From: Pseudo-nitzschia pungens
Lineage: Eukaryota > Bacillariophyta > Bacillariophyceae > Bacillariales > Bacillariaceae
DNA length: 64,000 nucleotides
Assembly: GCA_037355855.1 (NCBI GenBank)
Contig: CM074766.1
Location: forward strand, 1 to 64,000
Reading direction: 5' to 3'
Below, one piece after another: positions 30,523 through 42,520 of the stretch; within the stretch, counting starts at the first letter, position 1; every line of letters starts with the position of its first letter. The notes under the pieces are model-generated. The model searched no databases. It worked only from the letters and a program-made list of their open reading frames with translations, and was not told the origin of the DNA. Made by a program: the position numbers and the translations under genes.

Positions 30523-32553
30523 CGTGGGGATTGCTGGATGGATTGGATGGGATTGGATTGGATTGGATTGGATTCGATTTTGCTTGGCTGGGCTTGGCTG
30601 GGCTTGGCGTAGCACGGGTGGTTTGTCTTGGGTCGGGAAAGAAGGTTCCTTTTCAAAGTCGCCCTGGTTTGCAAAAGTGAGACGGAGCGTATCCCGGTCG
30701 AAACTCGGTCGATCCATCGATGCTCTGCTTGGCGTGGCATGGCGTGGTATGGTGTGGCGTGGTTTGGCATCGCATGGCATGGCACGCTTCGGTAGAATAC
30801 CAACTAACTGTTGACTATTTGCTACACGTACGTGTACGGCACGAACGCGGATCAGAGGATTGGAATCACAGCATTGGTCGATTGCGCGTCGGTTGGGGTT
30901 CCATACTACAAATTCATTCGTATCACGCAAGGCGATCCGTGATCGTCAATCCAATAGAATGAGACGAGCAACGCAACCGATCTCTCGCAACGAGTGAGTG
31001 AGTGAGCCAGTGAGCGAGTGAGTGAGCGAGTGAGTCGGTCGATCTTCTCATTTACTGTATGCAATAAGACGGGGCAAACGATGGATCGTATACCGTACGA
31101 GTACGTCGAAGAGAATGAAGACTTCGTCAATAGTAGCGGTTCAAAACCGCAATCCAAAATTCATTCATTCATATTCATTCATTCATTTATTCCGTTATTG
31201 CTTCTATTAGAAGTAAGCTTACGAAGTAGTAGTAGTAGTAGTAACCTTTTATTAAGAATACCTTAACTATTACTTCGTACTTCGTAAGGCTAAGACCTTA
31301 CTTCGTACTTGAGTAAGGTCTTACTTCGTATTTATTTTACTAAGATTACCGTATCGTTTGGTAGAAATTCATTCGTGCGACGGCGTCGACACGCTCACGC
31401 TCAGGCTCAAAGCTCACGCTCGCATTCTCTTTCACACCCTCGGGAATTAAAAAAGGAAAAAAAAAAAACCGAACAACGAGAGAAACAACAACCAACCGAC
31501 GGACCGACCGACCAGCGACGACCAGCCACCGTGGCAGAAACAAGCCAACCCGTAAATCTTAGTCCACGACAGAGCGAGACAACGGGATTGGCATTCTGCT
31601 ATCATTTTTACTACGGTAAGTTACGTAAACCTTAATTACTTCGTAGTAGTATTTATTTTTTAAAAACTTCAAATTCCTAAAAAAACAAAAATAAACCATG
31701 TTCCTGAAGCATGGTGTAATTAGTACAGTAAGGCTTAATTACTACATGGGAGTAATTAGGTCCTATTGTTAGTGAACCCCTTACTACGAGTAAGGTTACC
31801 TTACGAGTAAGAATACGGTACGACAGTTTTGAATGTAGGTAAAACCTTACCAGTATTTCCCTTCCGTGTTGCAATAATTAAAATATTTTCGACTTCGTAT
31901 TTTAATTTTTCGTTGTTCAGAGCACTTTTTAAACCTGACACGTGCGAGTACTCTTAGTACGAAGTACCAAATTTTTGTCCAGAGGAGCAATAGTAAGGTT
32001 ATGCCATGTTGTTTGTGCATTATTAGTGCGTCATTGTTTGAATACCCTTGTTAAAGTGTTTTCAGCTGATCGGATCATTTGTATTTTTCAAGATCAATTC
32101 AGTACACTACGTGTAATTTTTCGGAAAACTTTTATACTTCCATCAATGAGGAATATCATGATACTATCTTGTACTAATGCTCATACTTCTGTCAATATTC
32201 GCAAAATTGAAATTTAAAGCACTTGTGTTCCTTTTAATTCCATGAATACCAAGCATTAATTAATTACCTATAATATCGCAGTCATGCTTAGGTACCATAC
32301 CAGGGTATGATTGTGTCGTGCTTCCCTTTTTTTCGAAGATGTGCGGAAAAAATATTTTTTTTTTTTTTTTTTTTTTTGGGAGTGCAATTGACCCCTCTGA
32401 CTAAGAATCATGGACGCATCGCCAATTTTGCATTGAGACCTCAAGATAATATGCATTTTCCATCATCCACACTGGCAATAAATCTAACAATTGCTATCGC
32501 TTTATATTTTTATTTCAGAACTCCAGTAAATACATCAAAACTATCCATTCACC
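30523..32553. other. Intergenic, microsatellite-rich
   Basis: No credible gene. Simple repeats: (GGATT)n at 30535-30575, GGCTT/GGGCTT at 30580-30610, TGGCA-type at 30724-30790, (GAGT)n at 30991-31036, (ATTC)n at 31160-31190, and a T run at 32350-32378. TACGAAGTA and AAGGTTA words cluster at 31200-31340 and 31610-31960. A 108-residue frame at 31309-31635 is low-complexity and has no recognised domain. Confidence 0.5.
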
Positions 32554-35500
32554 ATGCGCTTTGAGTCTTCTGCCCTTGCAGCTATTGCAGCACTTGCTTC
32601 TGTGGACGCCACCAACATTGTGGAAAGTGATGATGGCATTGGCAATCCAAGGGATGTTAACAACCCAAGCAACCATGGCAATCATGAATTGGCACCTGCG
32701 GAATCTACGAGAGCTTGGGCAAAGATTACCAAGACAGATGTGGTGGAACAAGATGATGGCACTTCATTGATTCCCGTCAAGCCTGGTAGATCTGAAGTGG
32801 CTTCTCTGGAGTTTCCAAGTGCCTGGTTGGAGTCTCCTTTGCATCCCTCGGAAACTATGTTGAAGAATGTTCCATTGACTACACCACCACGTCACGATGA
32901 TTCAAAGAGCCAAGACATGGATCCGATGAATTCTCCCGACCTTGGTATCTTGGGAAAAACCCTACGTTTGAAGGAGGAAGTGCAGTCAATGCCAGAAGAT
33001 TTGTTGGAGGATGAATTTCAGATGCTTGCACGAGACCTTGCAGGTACACCCTCAAGGTCAGAAGAAACCTGGTGTCAAAATGCAAATAACGGATGTGAAC
33101 CCCCTTGTGAAAGCATTTGTGGGGAATTCTCTGATCTGCCTAAGTTTGAAAACAAGAAGGATTTGTGGTCTGAGATTAAAAAATACTGTCAAGGGAAGTC
33201 TCCTTGCGCATTCAAAGCAAACAAACCAATTAACTGCTGGAATGTTGGTGACGTTCAGGACATGGCTGCCATGTTTATGTCTCTGAATCAGTTCAATGAA
33301 CCCTTGAGGTGTTGGAATGTGACGAAAGTTTCAGACATGAGTGTAATGTTTTATGGTGCATCTGGCTTCAACCAGCCTATCAATGATTGCAATGTGACGA
33401 AAGTTTCATACATGAGTCAAATGTTTCATGATGCAGCTGCCTTCAACCAGCCTGTCAACGACTGGGATGTGTCTCAAGTTTTATACATGCGTCGCATGTT
33501 TTCTGGTGCGTCTGCCTTCAACCAGCCTGTCAACGAATGGGATGTGTCTCAAGTTACTGGCATGTATAAAATGTTTTATGGTGCATCTGTCTTCACCCAG
33601 CCTGTCAATGATTGGGATGCTGTGATGAAAGTTACAACCATGCGTCACATGTTTGGTGGTGCAGGTGTCTTCAACCAGCCTGTCAATCAATGGGATGTGT
33701 CTCAAGTTACTGACATGAATCACATGTTTCATCGTGCACGTCTCTTCAACGGGACTGTCAGCGAATGGGATGTGTCTCGAGTTGCTAACATGGGTAACAT
33801 GTTTGATGAAGCATCTGCCTTCAACCAGCCTGTCAACCGATGTATCTCGAGTTTATAACATGAGATATATGTTTAAAAGTGCATCTGCCTTCAACCAGCC
33901 AGTCAATGATTGGGATGTGATGAAAGTTTCTAACATGGATAGAATGTTTGAAAATGCAGCTGCCTTTGATCAATGTTTGGAAAAATGGCCATCAAAGGTA
34001 CCTGCAGATACAACTACTTCCGAAATGTTTGATGGGTCCGCATGCCCTCATAAATCTGGCGGTACACCCTCCAAAGAAGACAACACTTGGTGCCAAAATG
34101 AAAATAACCAATGTTCCGGAACAGTTTCAAAGCCCTTCGGTGAACACAAGATTGAACGTGCTGAAAATGATGAACAATATGCCAAAGTGAATGATGAAAA
34201 TCCAGTTACTATCGAAACCTTTTTCAAAGCAAAAAATGACAATGACATAGTTTTGGAAATCTTCCACAGTGTAACAGATGGCACTTCATGCACCCGAGGC
34301 AGTCCTCTACTACCTGGGACCTAACAACGCAGAACCCCAGTCGTGTGTAGTATCGAGCACTAGATCTGTTCCTACCACGACTGGGCGTGGTAGTATCGAG
34401 CACTAGATCTGTTCCTACCACGGTTGGGGCATTACACGTGGAAGTATCGAGCACTAGATCTGCTCCAACCACGCGCATGGAGTCGCGAGACCATGCAATA
34501 TATATATGTATACCTGAATACAACTGAACAAACACATACAAGTGCGCGAGCTAGATCTGCGAGCGACCAAGTGTTAAGCGATCAATCGCTAATCAATCCA
34601 ATCGCTAACACAGAGCTCAATACAGTGTTACACGCACACAATCGAGTGTTAACAGAGAAAACACATGGTTCGCGAGATAGAACACTAAGCTCATAATTAC
34701 AGTTAAACAACTTGTTAGGACCAATCAGACTTTCACCAAAATCAATGACAATGCTGAAGACAGCACTTCAACCTGTAAGTGCATTTGCTAACATTGTTCT
34801 TTTTTGTAAAACATGTGGTTGCAGTAAGGTTTCTCACAGGAAGGAATTCCATTTTTTCTTTGATTGGGATTTGTAGACAAAGCGCATTATGTCATTGATG
34901 TCAATACCCTTGTTGGCACCCCAGCCTACGATTCATCAGACGGTACAATTAAGATATGTAAGTTCAAACTTGATTTGCAACGAGATTATGAGGCAATATT
35001 TTCAACCATGACAGGACATGGCTTTCTCACCTAACTTTTGTGTTTTTCCCATAAATTTGCATGATTTTTGTTGCAGGTACCACAGTGGCAAAAAAGACCA
35101 ACTATGAAAATGGATCTTTGGAATCCAAGTATGTTTCTGTTGTTGAAACTTTCTTCACGCTGACTGTTGAATTGGAAGGAAATCTGTCTTCTGATTTTGT
35201 TCAGACAGTGAACATTGAGTTTGAAGATAAAGGCGGACAGGAGACTGGCACCGTCACCAACTCTGTGCCTGTTGACACTTTCTTGTGTGCCCCTTCTAGA
35301 AACGCAGATTCCACCTTCAAAATGGGTGATGAATTTGGTGTCTGTGTTCGTCCGGATGCAAATGCTATCCTCAATGGGTACAATGTCACAAAGTTTGAGT
35401 CAGTAGTATGTTCCAATGGTAATACAACTCGAACCCTGATCAGTGGTTCTGTCGTTCAAGACGGTCTGACCAAAGAGTTGAATGATATGTCAACTGCCCT

Positions 35501-35795
35501 TGATAAGGACGGAAAGCCTGCTGGGCCCCAGGCTGCAGGCTTTGTGAGCCACGTCACGGCAGGATTCTTTGTGGACAAGGCAAAGACTTCCTTTGAGTGC
35601 ACTGGCAGGGTGTCTCTAGACCGAACTGCGAGTAAGAAAAATCGCCAGCGTCACCTCCAAGAGGACAGCAAGACCAGTCCCTTTTCCACCACCATCCTTC
35701 TTGACACCAAAAATGTTGCCAGTCTGAGTTCGGACGCATCCGTGGTCAGTTTGGTGGGTGTCCTGTTGTTTTTGATTCCTCTGGCAATCATGTGA
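32554..35795 (+). pseudogene. BspA-repeat surface protein, disrupted
   Basis: Starts with a signal peptide (MRFESSALAAIAALASVDA), then a spacer and at least ten ~25-residue BspA/DUF285-type repeats with the cadence F-N-Q-P-V-N-x-W-D-V-S-x-V-x-x-M-x-x-M-F. A 5-base net loss near 33838 breaks the frame inside a repeat; the next repeats continue in a shifted frame to about 34288. A 477-bp element then interrupts the gene. Downstream, exons at 34877-34957 and 35077-35795 join with GTAAGT donors and TAG/CAG acceptors, both in phase 1 (introns 34775-34876 and 34958-35076). The last exon encodes a beta-rich extracellular part with RQRHLQE and a hydrophobic C-terminus (VSLVGVLLFLIPLAIM), a membrane or GPI anchor. 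Such repeats fold as LRR-like solenoids and are common in diatom surface proteins. Two independent lesions suggest a decayed copy, unless the frameshift is an assembly error. Confidence 0.75.
34284..34770 (+). mobile_element. Candidate solo LTR inserted in the BspA gene
   Basis: 477 bp (34289-34765) starting TG and ending CA, flanked by CTTCA on both sides (34284-34288 and 34766-34770). Inside are three tandem ~46-bp repeats (TATCGAGCACTAGATCTG near 34351, 34397 and 34446) and a TATA-like ATATATATATG at 34498, the arrangement of an LTR promoter with upstream enhancer repeats. Removing it with one CTTCA leaves the host reading frame joined directly to the next splice donor. The right boundary is less certain, because the last ~70 bases could also be read as coding, and an alternative inverted pair GGACCTAACAA / TTGTTAGGACC lies at about 34315 and 34710. 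Confidence 0.55.
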
Positions 35796-37442
35796 GGCAT
35801 GTGTCACATTCCCTCATTTCTGATGAGATGACGTTACTTTTTCCCATTGGTGGTGGTTCTATTTGCAATCCATATATGAGTTCCTTTTTTTGTGAGAATC
35901 ATTTGCACTTGATGTTATGCCATTAATATGATAGTAATAATTAGACGAGATCAATAAGAGGTACTGCTCGTAGCCTTTCTTGTTTAGCATCCTTGCTTTC
36001 CTGGAACTCGCGATTGGTCTCAAAGACTACACAAGCGACAACGGCAACAACGACAGCCGAGTCACTGTCGTATACAAATGATTTTTTGTGATTTACATTC
36101 ATTCATTCATTCATAAATTCGTTCATGCGGCTCTGACGGGAAATGTCCTCGTATGGTACTTCTTTCAATCCGACGATATTCGCAGCGACCTTTGTCTCCT
36201 TTGCCACGTCGATGATAGCTCATGATGTGCAAAGGTGTAGGGATTGGGCAGGTTGAATTGCAAAAAAATGTAGCTTATAGAGACCGAATGTGATATACTG
36301 TAGTATGAAGTACAGACGGCATCTCCTCTTTCTTGTTTCAAGATACCGAAAAGACTCTTCCTCCTTTTACAAAAAAGTCGTTCACTGATCGAGCAGCCAA
36401 TCAATTGATATAGCTTGATCGGCCGAATGACAAAATGGAAGCAGCAGAATAAAAAAACTTAGTTGCTCTTTTTCGATCATTGTTAAATTGTAACCAAAAT
36501 CGGTTTCCGTTTGACAAACCGAATTCACAAGACAGCAACGTCGATTTCCCGACAAGGTTGTTGTCCCCACATCTTTAGTTTAACTCTGATTTGAATACCT
36601 TGATACTTACATCCTGCTCCCTGAGCAGCTCTTTGTAGAACTATAAGCCTAAGATCTAACTGACTGAGCCCACAAGTGGTAGTTAGAATAGATCTGGTTG
36701 ATCTCGCTCGATCAGCCGTAGTGGTGAATCCGAGACTATCGATAGAACAGACCGGCACCTCAACCGGTTTGCACGCCTCTGCTCCTGCTGTATATCTCCA
36801 AGCTTGCCTTAGGACCTATCAGCTTAAACCCTGTTTCAGCTACATTTTAACAATCATTAACACACTTCGATTCATGATTCTACCGCTCTGAATCTGGACG
36901 ATAGTAGTTTCCTCGTTTCCACTCCTCGATACCAATATTACCCGCACCACGAAACCTCTATGGATTTTTTTCCATGAGTCTGAGACGATGATCAGTCCTT
37001 TGGCACGAAAGAATCCAACGCACAAGACTATGCTGCCAAATTGGCAGTAGACGAATATGGAAAACAGAGACTCAAAGCACTATGTTGCAATGGCTGTGCA
37101 AGGAAATAATTTACTGTTCAGTTTCAAATAGTAATAGATTTTTTGCAAGAATCTACGATATGCAGTCATGCATGGCCTGTTGGGAGCAATTGCAGGGAGA
37201 ATGGACACCGATTGTACTGTTCGAGTCAAATTGTTGATCTACAGTTGTATCAATTTCATTTATTGGTCTCAAGAAGTTTCGAATCGTCAATTAAGCAGGA
37301 AAGCAATGGATATATTCATATAATATTATTTTATGTATGATAAATACATTGTCCGATATGGGACAGATTCTGCATCCAAATTCACATTTCCGAGGGAGAT
37401 CCTCCAAAAGATCTTCATCGTGAGCACCAGCAAGACAGTGTC
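35796..37442. other. Intergenic between the two BspA genes
   Basis: No credible gene. An (ATTC)n stretch at 36098-36116. Word repeats are fewer here than elsewhere. The two neighbouring genes converge on this interval, so it holds both 3' ends. Confidence 0.5.
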
Positions 37443-40400
37443 TCATATCAATGAAAGGCAAACTGAAAGCAACAAGGCACCCACACCACTCAAAAAAGAT
37501 GCACCGGCTCTGAGCCCACTATCACTTTCTGTGGTTACAACCTCTTCAAGGTGACGGTTCCTGCCATTTCTGGATGAAGTGCATCCAAATTGACACCATG
37601 GTCCAGTGGATGGATTTGGATTATGAGCACTAGGGCAAGAACTACCCAGAAACATTTTGGCAACCTTGATATCTGCCGGAGTCTTGGTAGCCCATGTATC
37701 CAAGCATTGATTGAAGGAAGATGCATTCCAGAACATTCCTTGCATCAATTGTACACTGCCCACATTCCAAACACTAAGGTCTTGATTGAACAGCACAGCA
37801 GATGCAAATGTTTGTGTCATGCTTGTGACACCAGTAACATTCCAGCTGGAGAGTATCTGGTTGAAGTTGTCACATCTACGGAACATTGCTACCATGGTTT
37901 TGACATTGGAGACATCCCATGCATCCAGGGGCTGGTTGAAATTCTTTGTTGCCTCAAACATCCTAGTCATTTTTGTGACCTTTGACACCGTCCAGTTTGA
38001 GAGTGGCTGGTTAAAATAATTTGCGCTTCTGAACATAGAATCCATGTTTCGTACACTTGAAACATCCCATGCAGATATGGGTTGATTGAAGAGAGATTCA
38101 AATGGAGGCAGCTCATTGAATTTACCACCACTGGCAAACATGTGTTGCATGTTTGTCACACTTGACACATCCCAGCTAGCAAGTGGCTGGTTGAACAGAT
38201 AAGCATCTTTGAACATTGCTTCCATTTCTTGAACTCTCCCTACATTCCAGGCATTTAGGTTTTGGTTAAACTTACTTGCTTTGTGAAACATTTGTCCCAT
38301 CTTTGTGACACTTGACACATCCCAGCTGGCAAGTGGATGATCAAAGTTATGTGCATTTTTGAACATGCCTTTCATACCCCTGACTTTAGAAACATTCCAT
38401 TCATTGATGGACTGGTTGAAAGCAGATGCACCACTAAACATCATGCTCATGCCAATTGTTCTTGATACATCCCAACAGTCCAAAGGTTCGTTGAAGGTAT
38501 TTAATCCATAAAATGCATAACCCATATTTGTTACACCAGAGACATCCCAGCACTTCACTGGTTTGTTTTCAGGGCAAATAACATCATTCACACATTGCTT
38601 CAATTGATTCCGAAATGAAGCACCACTTGTTGTTATCTTTGGACGTGAATTGCCACAGATTGCATCACAATAGAAGCTCGGGATCATGCTGGGGACCATG
38701 CTTGGCTTGAAGCTGGGAATATTGCTTGGAATATCACTCGGACCATCGCTTGGAACGTCACTTCTAACATCACTTGGACTATTGCTTGGAATATCACTCG
38801 GACCATGGCTTGGAACGTCGCTTCTGACATCACTCGGCACGTCGGAAGGGCTTCCACTTGGTGAACCAGAAGGAGATCCACTGGGAGAAACACTTGGAGA
38901 TAAGCTCTTTGTTGGGCTGTCAGAAGGTGCACTGCTGGGATGGAAACTTCCACTCGGTGATGCGGATGGAGAGCTGCTTGGAGATGCACTCGGCCTAGCA
39001 GATGGACCTCCACTTGGCGAGGCACTCGGGCTCACAGAGGGAGATCCAGTTGGTGAAGCACTTGGGTTAACAGAGGGAGAGCCACTCGGACTGCCAGAAG
39101 GGGAGCCACTTGGTGAACCAGAAGGAGATCCACTGGGAGAAACACTTGGAGATAAGCTCTTCGTTGGGCTGTCAGAAGGTGCACTGCTGGGATAGAAACT
39201 TCCACTCGGTGATGCAGATGGAGAGCTGCTTGGAGATGCACTCGGCCTAGCAGATGGACCTCCACTTGGCGAGGCACTGGGGCTCACAGAGGGAGATCCA
39301 GTTGGTGAAGCACTTGGGTTAACAGAGGGAGAGCCACTCGGACTGCCAGAAGGGGAGCCACTTGGTGAACCAGAAGGAGATCCACTAGGAGAAGCACTGG
39401 GAGATAAGCATCCATGAGTCGTGTCCTGGCACCATGTTAGATCAGTTGATGATGGTGTGCCACCAACAGGACATGCAGTGCCCAAGAACATATTGGTAAC
39501 TGAGGCTTGAGAAGACATCTTAGATGGCCAAGAGCCCAGACATTGGTTGAATGTTTTGGCCGAGCGAAACATGCTTTCCAAAGTTGAAGCACTTGAGGTA
39601 TCCCAGTTATCAATTGGTTGGTCAAAAGCTGTTGAATCCAAAAACATGTTGAGAAATGTTTTGACTTTTCCAGTGTTCCACGATCCAATTGGTTGGTTAA
39701 AATGATGAATGTATGCAAAGACACCATTCATATCTGTGACCTTGCCCGTGTTCCATGATCCAATGGGCTGGTTGAACGCTTTAGCACTATTGAACATAGA
39801 CCAAAGGTTTTCAACATTTCCTGTGTCCCATGAGGCAATAGGCTGGTTGAATCGGCTGGCTTTCCAAAACATGATTGACATGTCTGTAACGCTTGATGTA
39901 TCCCAGTCGTCAATTGGTTGGTTGAAAGCAGAAGCACCTTCAAACATAGATGACATATCTGTGACCTTTCCTGTATTCCATGATCCAATTGGGTGGTTGA
40001 AATTAGGTACCGAGCGAAACATGCCTTCCATAGTTGAAGCACTTGAGGTATCCCAGCTATCAATTGGTTGGTCAAAAGCTGTTGTACCCCAAAACATGTT
40101 GAGAAATGTTTTGACTTTTCCAGTGTTCCACGATCCAATTGGTTGGTTAAAATGAGGAATGAATGCAAAAACACCATCCATATCTGTGACCTTGCCCGTG
40201 TTCCATGATCCAATGGGCTGGTTGAACGCTTTAGCACTATTGAACATAGACCAAAGGTTTTCAACATTTCCTGTGTCCCATGAGGCAATAGGCTGGTTGA
40301 ATTGGCTGGCTTTCCAAAACATGATTGACATGTCTGTAACGCTTGATGTATCCCAGCAATGTAGTGGCTCATTGAAGGAAGACTGGGACTCGAATGCACT

Positions 40401-40784
40401 TTTCATGCTTGTTACGGCTGTAGTATTCCAACAGTTCATTGGGACATCGCTGTGGGGGCAGTCAACTCCAGAGATGCAATTGCCAACAAACGCCTTGAAG
40501 TCATCACCCGAAACTTCGATCAAAGGACGACCACCGTGACTTGAACACTCCATAGCACAATCAATCGTAGACAGCGAACGAACTGCATTGGAGTTCATGG
40601 GATTTTGAGAAAGCTCATCATCACTCTCAAGGTGAAGAAGATGATCTAGCAAAGAGTCTTGGTGACTCTCATTGTGAGAAGGAGAAAAATCTAGATGAAT
40701 GCCCTTGGAAAGATGAATCTTTTTTGGTGCCTGGGCAACCCAGGCTATCAAGAGGAACACAAGAAATGAGGGGAAGAATCTCAT
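37443..40784 (-). CDS. BspA-repeat surface protein with PSGSPS linker, 1113 aa
   Basis: Single exon, intact. Signal peptide MRFFPSFLVFLLIAWVAQA, then a first BspA-type solenoid (~residues 105-435; repeats like F-N-Q-P-I-G-S-W-N-T-G-K-V-T-D-M-x-x-x-F), a Ser/Pro/Gly linker (PSGSPSGSPS and PSDVPSD, ~456-700), a second solenoid (~735-1025; F-N-Q-P-L-A-S-W-D-V-S-S-V), and a tail with RNRHLEE and a hydrophobic end (FLSGVGALLLSVCLSLI), probably a GPI or membrane anchor. Each solenoid starts with a Cys-rich cap and ends with FNQCL, a short segment and a Cys pair. The protein shows internal duplication: a ~170-residue block in the first solenoid occurs twice almost unchanged and the linker contains a ~93-residue duplication. 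Likely a cell-surface adhesion or frustule-associated protein; ligand unknown. Confidence 0.88.
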   Translation of the reverse strand: MRFFPSFLVFLLIAWVAQAPKKIHLSKGIHLDFSPSHNESHQDSLLDHLLHLESDDELSQNPMNSNAVRSLSTIDCAMECSSHGGRPLIEVSGDDFKAFVGNCISGVDCPHSDVPMNCWNTTAVTSMKSAFESQSSFNEPLHCWDTSSVTDMSIMFWKASQFNQPIASWDTGNVENLWSMFNSAKAFNQPIGSWNTGKVTDMDGVFAFIPHFNQPIGSWNTGKVKTFLNMFWGTTAFDQPIDSWDTSSASTMEGMFRSVPNFNHPIGSWNTGKVTDMSSMFEGASAFNQPIDDWDTSSVTDMSIMFWKASRFNQPIASWDTGNVENLWSMFNSAKAFNQPIGSWNTGKVTDMNGVFAYIHHFNQPIGSWNTGKVKTFLNMFLDSTAFDQPIDNWDTSSASTLESMFRSAKTFNQCLGSWPSKMSSQASVTNMFLGTACPVGGTPSSTDLTWCQDTTHGCLSPSASPSGSPSGSPSGSPSGSPSGSPSVNPSASPTGSPSVSPSASPSGGPSARPSASPSSSPSASPSGSFYPSSAPSDSPTKSLSPSVSPSGSPSGSPSGSPSGSPSGSPSVNPSASPTGSPSVSPSASPSGGPSARPSASPSSSPSASPSGSFHPSSAPSDSPTKSLSPSVSPSGSPSGSPSGSPSDVPSDVRSDVPSHGPSDIPSNSPSDVRSDVPSDGPSDIPSNIPSFKPSMVPSMIPSFYCDAICGNSRPKITTSGASFRNQLKQCVNDVICPENKPVKCWDVSGVTNMGYAFYGLNTFNEPLDCWDVSRTIGMSMMFSGASAFNQSINEWNVSKVRGMKGMFKNAHNFDHPLASWDVSSVTKMGQMFHKASKFNQNLNAWNVGRVQEMEAMFKDAYLFNQPLASWDVSSVTNMQHMFASGGKFNELPPFESLFNQPISAWDVSSVRNMDSMFRSANYFNQPLSNWTVSKVTKMTRMFEATKNFNQPLDAWDVSNVKTMVAMFRRCDNFNQILSSWNVTGVTSMTQTFASAVLFNQDLSVWNVGSVQLMQGMFWNASSFNQCLDTWATKTPADIKVAKMFLGSSCPSAHNPNPSTGPWCQFGCTSSRNGRNRHLEEVVTTESDSGLRAGASFLSGVGALLLSVCLSLI

Positions 40785-41368
40785 GACAGAAGGACTTGAT
40801 GATTTTGTTTGGTTTTTGTGGAGGTTGGAAATAGAAATACCCGTACATCAAAAATGGAAGAAATAGTAATTGGTCTAGTGAGGAAGGGTGAAAATAATAA
40901 GGAACTAGTTGGCAACAAGAAGATGTGCTCGGGTCATCTTTGCTCGTGGCCGCATACATCATCGTTTTTGTTCGATCCGGGTATGTAGCGGGACGGTACC
41001 GTACCGGTATGCACAAAATACGAAGTAAGATATCATTGAACACCGCGCCGCATCCTTTGCGCGCAAATCTGTTGCCGTCATCAAAATACTCGTACGGAAG
41101 TAAGCCTTACTTCGTAATTACAGTATTTCTTTTCGCGATGATACTGTAAGTGCGCTCGCGGTGCTTTGAACTGGCTTTCATCATGAAGCTCCGGTACTGG
41201 TACCTGTACCAGTAAGGTTACCTGGTACCGAACTCGTACTTATTACCGTATACCGGTACGTAAGGTTACCGTAATCTTACTTCAACATGCTTGCATTACA
41301 AAGTATATGCATGTGTACCTTGCGTACATACGTACGGTATCGTTTTCTTTTCTTCTCCGAACGATGTA

Positions 41369-41495
41369 TCCGGTAACAGGGGTTATGATAGTAGGGGGTG
41401 CGAGGTAATTTTTTTTTCCAGATTTGAACGAAGTTTTTGTACTGAAGCCCCCATCGTGTCGCACCCCCCCTACTATTATGACCCCTGTCCGGTAA
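41369..41495. mobile_element. hAT-type MITE, 111 bp, with perfect 8-bp target duplication
   Basis: The element 41377-41487 has inverted ends CAGGGGTTATGATAGTAGGG and CCCTACTATTATGACCCCTG (single-base indel differences). It is flanked by TCCGGTAA at 41369-41376 and again at 41488-41495. An 8-bp duplication and CAGGGG termini are diagnostic of hAT-superfamily transposition. The element is too short to code and must have been moved by a hAT transposase elsewhere in the genome. Confidence 0.92.
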
Positions 41496-42520
41496 TGTCC
41501 TCATGGGATATCCATGTTCGGATCATACGTAAGGTTACTCGTAAGGTGGTGGTACAATCCTTACCAAGCTGTCCGGATTCATTCCCTTAAGAAAAACGTA
41601 ATTAAGGTTAAAAACCTTACCGTAATACTTGTATTGGTTACGAAGTTCGAACTACGACGTAAACCTTACTCGTACGTCGTACCGTTCTGTACTACCGTTA
41701 CGCGTCCGACGACGATTGAGATCGACTCGTTGAACATTCTTTTTTGGTTGAAAAAATAATTGAAGAAGGCTTGAACGAAGACTTGTTGTCGATCGTTCTA
41801 AATTGCGTGAGATTTTTCCCATTTCACTCGCCTTGCATGGAATGTTGCTCAATAAAAACGTTGAACGAGTCTCAATCGTCATCGGACGCGGTAGTTCCTG
41901 CTACTAATTCGTAACAATCACAAGTCGTACAGTACGGTACCAAACCAACACGCATCGGATGAGGGTTGCTTGACGGCCGGAATCGACCGTACTTTGATTG
42001 TCAGCATGTGGATGTAGATACTAGTAGTGCACTCGTGGTGAAATTCCATTTGTTGTGTGTTGCCGTTGCAGTCAGTCCTTATTTTCGGTGGCACGGAGTG
42101 ATGTTGGCTTCGTAGGCAAAGAGCACGTCGACCCAAAGAACGGATTGCACTTCGTCGCACTTGGCGGCGATCGAAGCAGGGCGGGCACAACATGCGCACG
42201 GTGTCTTCGAAAACGGTGGGCGTGAGGCCTATCAGCAAACGGTTGCAATGTTGTTGGAATGACTTACATGAATCCCTTGTCAATAACAGTGTGAATAATC
42301 TCACTTTTTCTTTCGTGTATGCATCGATGGCAGCAACAGTAAGGTTACCGGTAAGTTAGCTCACTCGTGGGACAAGATGTGCTTCGCAGCTGCGATGCGT
42401 TGTACGTACATTATGTGTCTCACGGATGTTTGGAGGGCTCGTACGATCGTCTAGATTTTATTAGGTGTGAGATTAATGGTGTTTTGTAACTCTAATTTTC
42501 TAATTTCACTAAATTTTGTT

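Noticed and set aside
30523..30930. N-terminal extension of the silaffin-like gene to an upstream Met
   Set aside because: The added 136 residues come from GGATT and GGCAT repeats and would bury the signal peptide internally.
36600..36780. Possible structured RNA gene (several short complementary words)
   Set aside because: No cloverleaf or other recognisable fold, no terminator or box elements; pairing is short and scattered.
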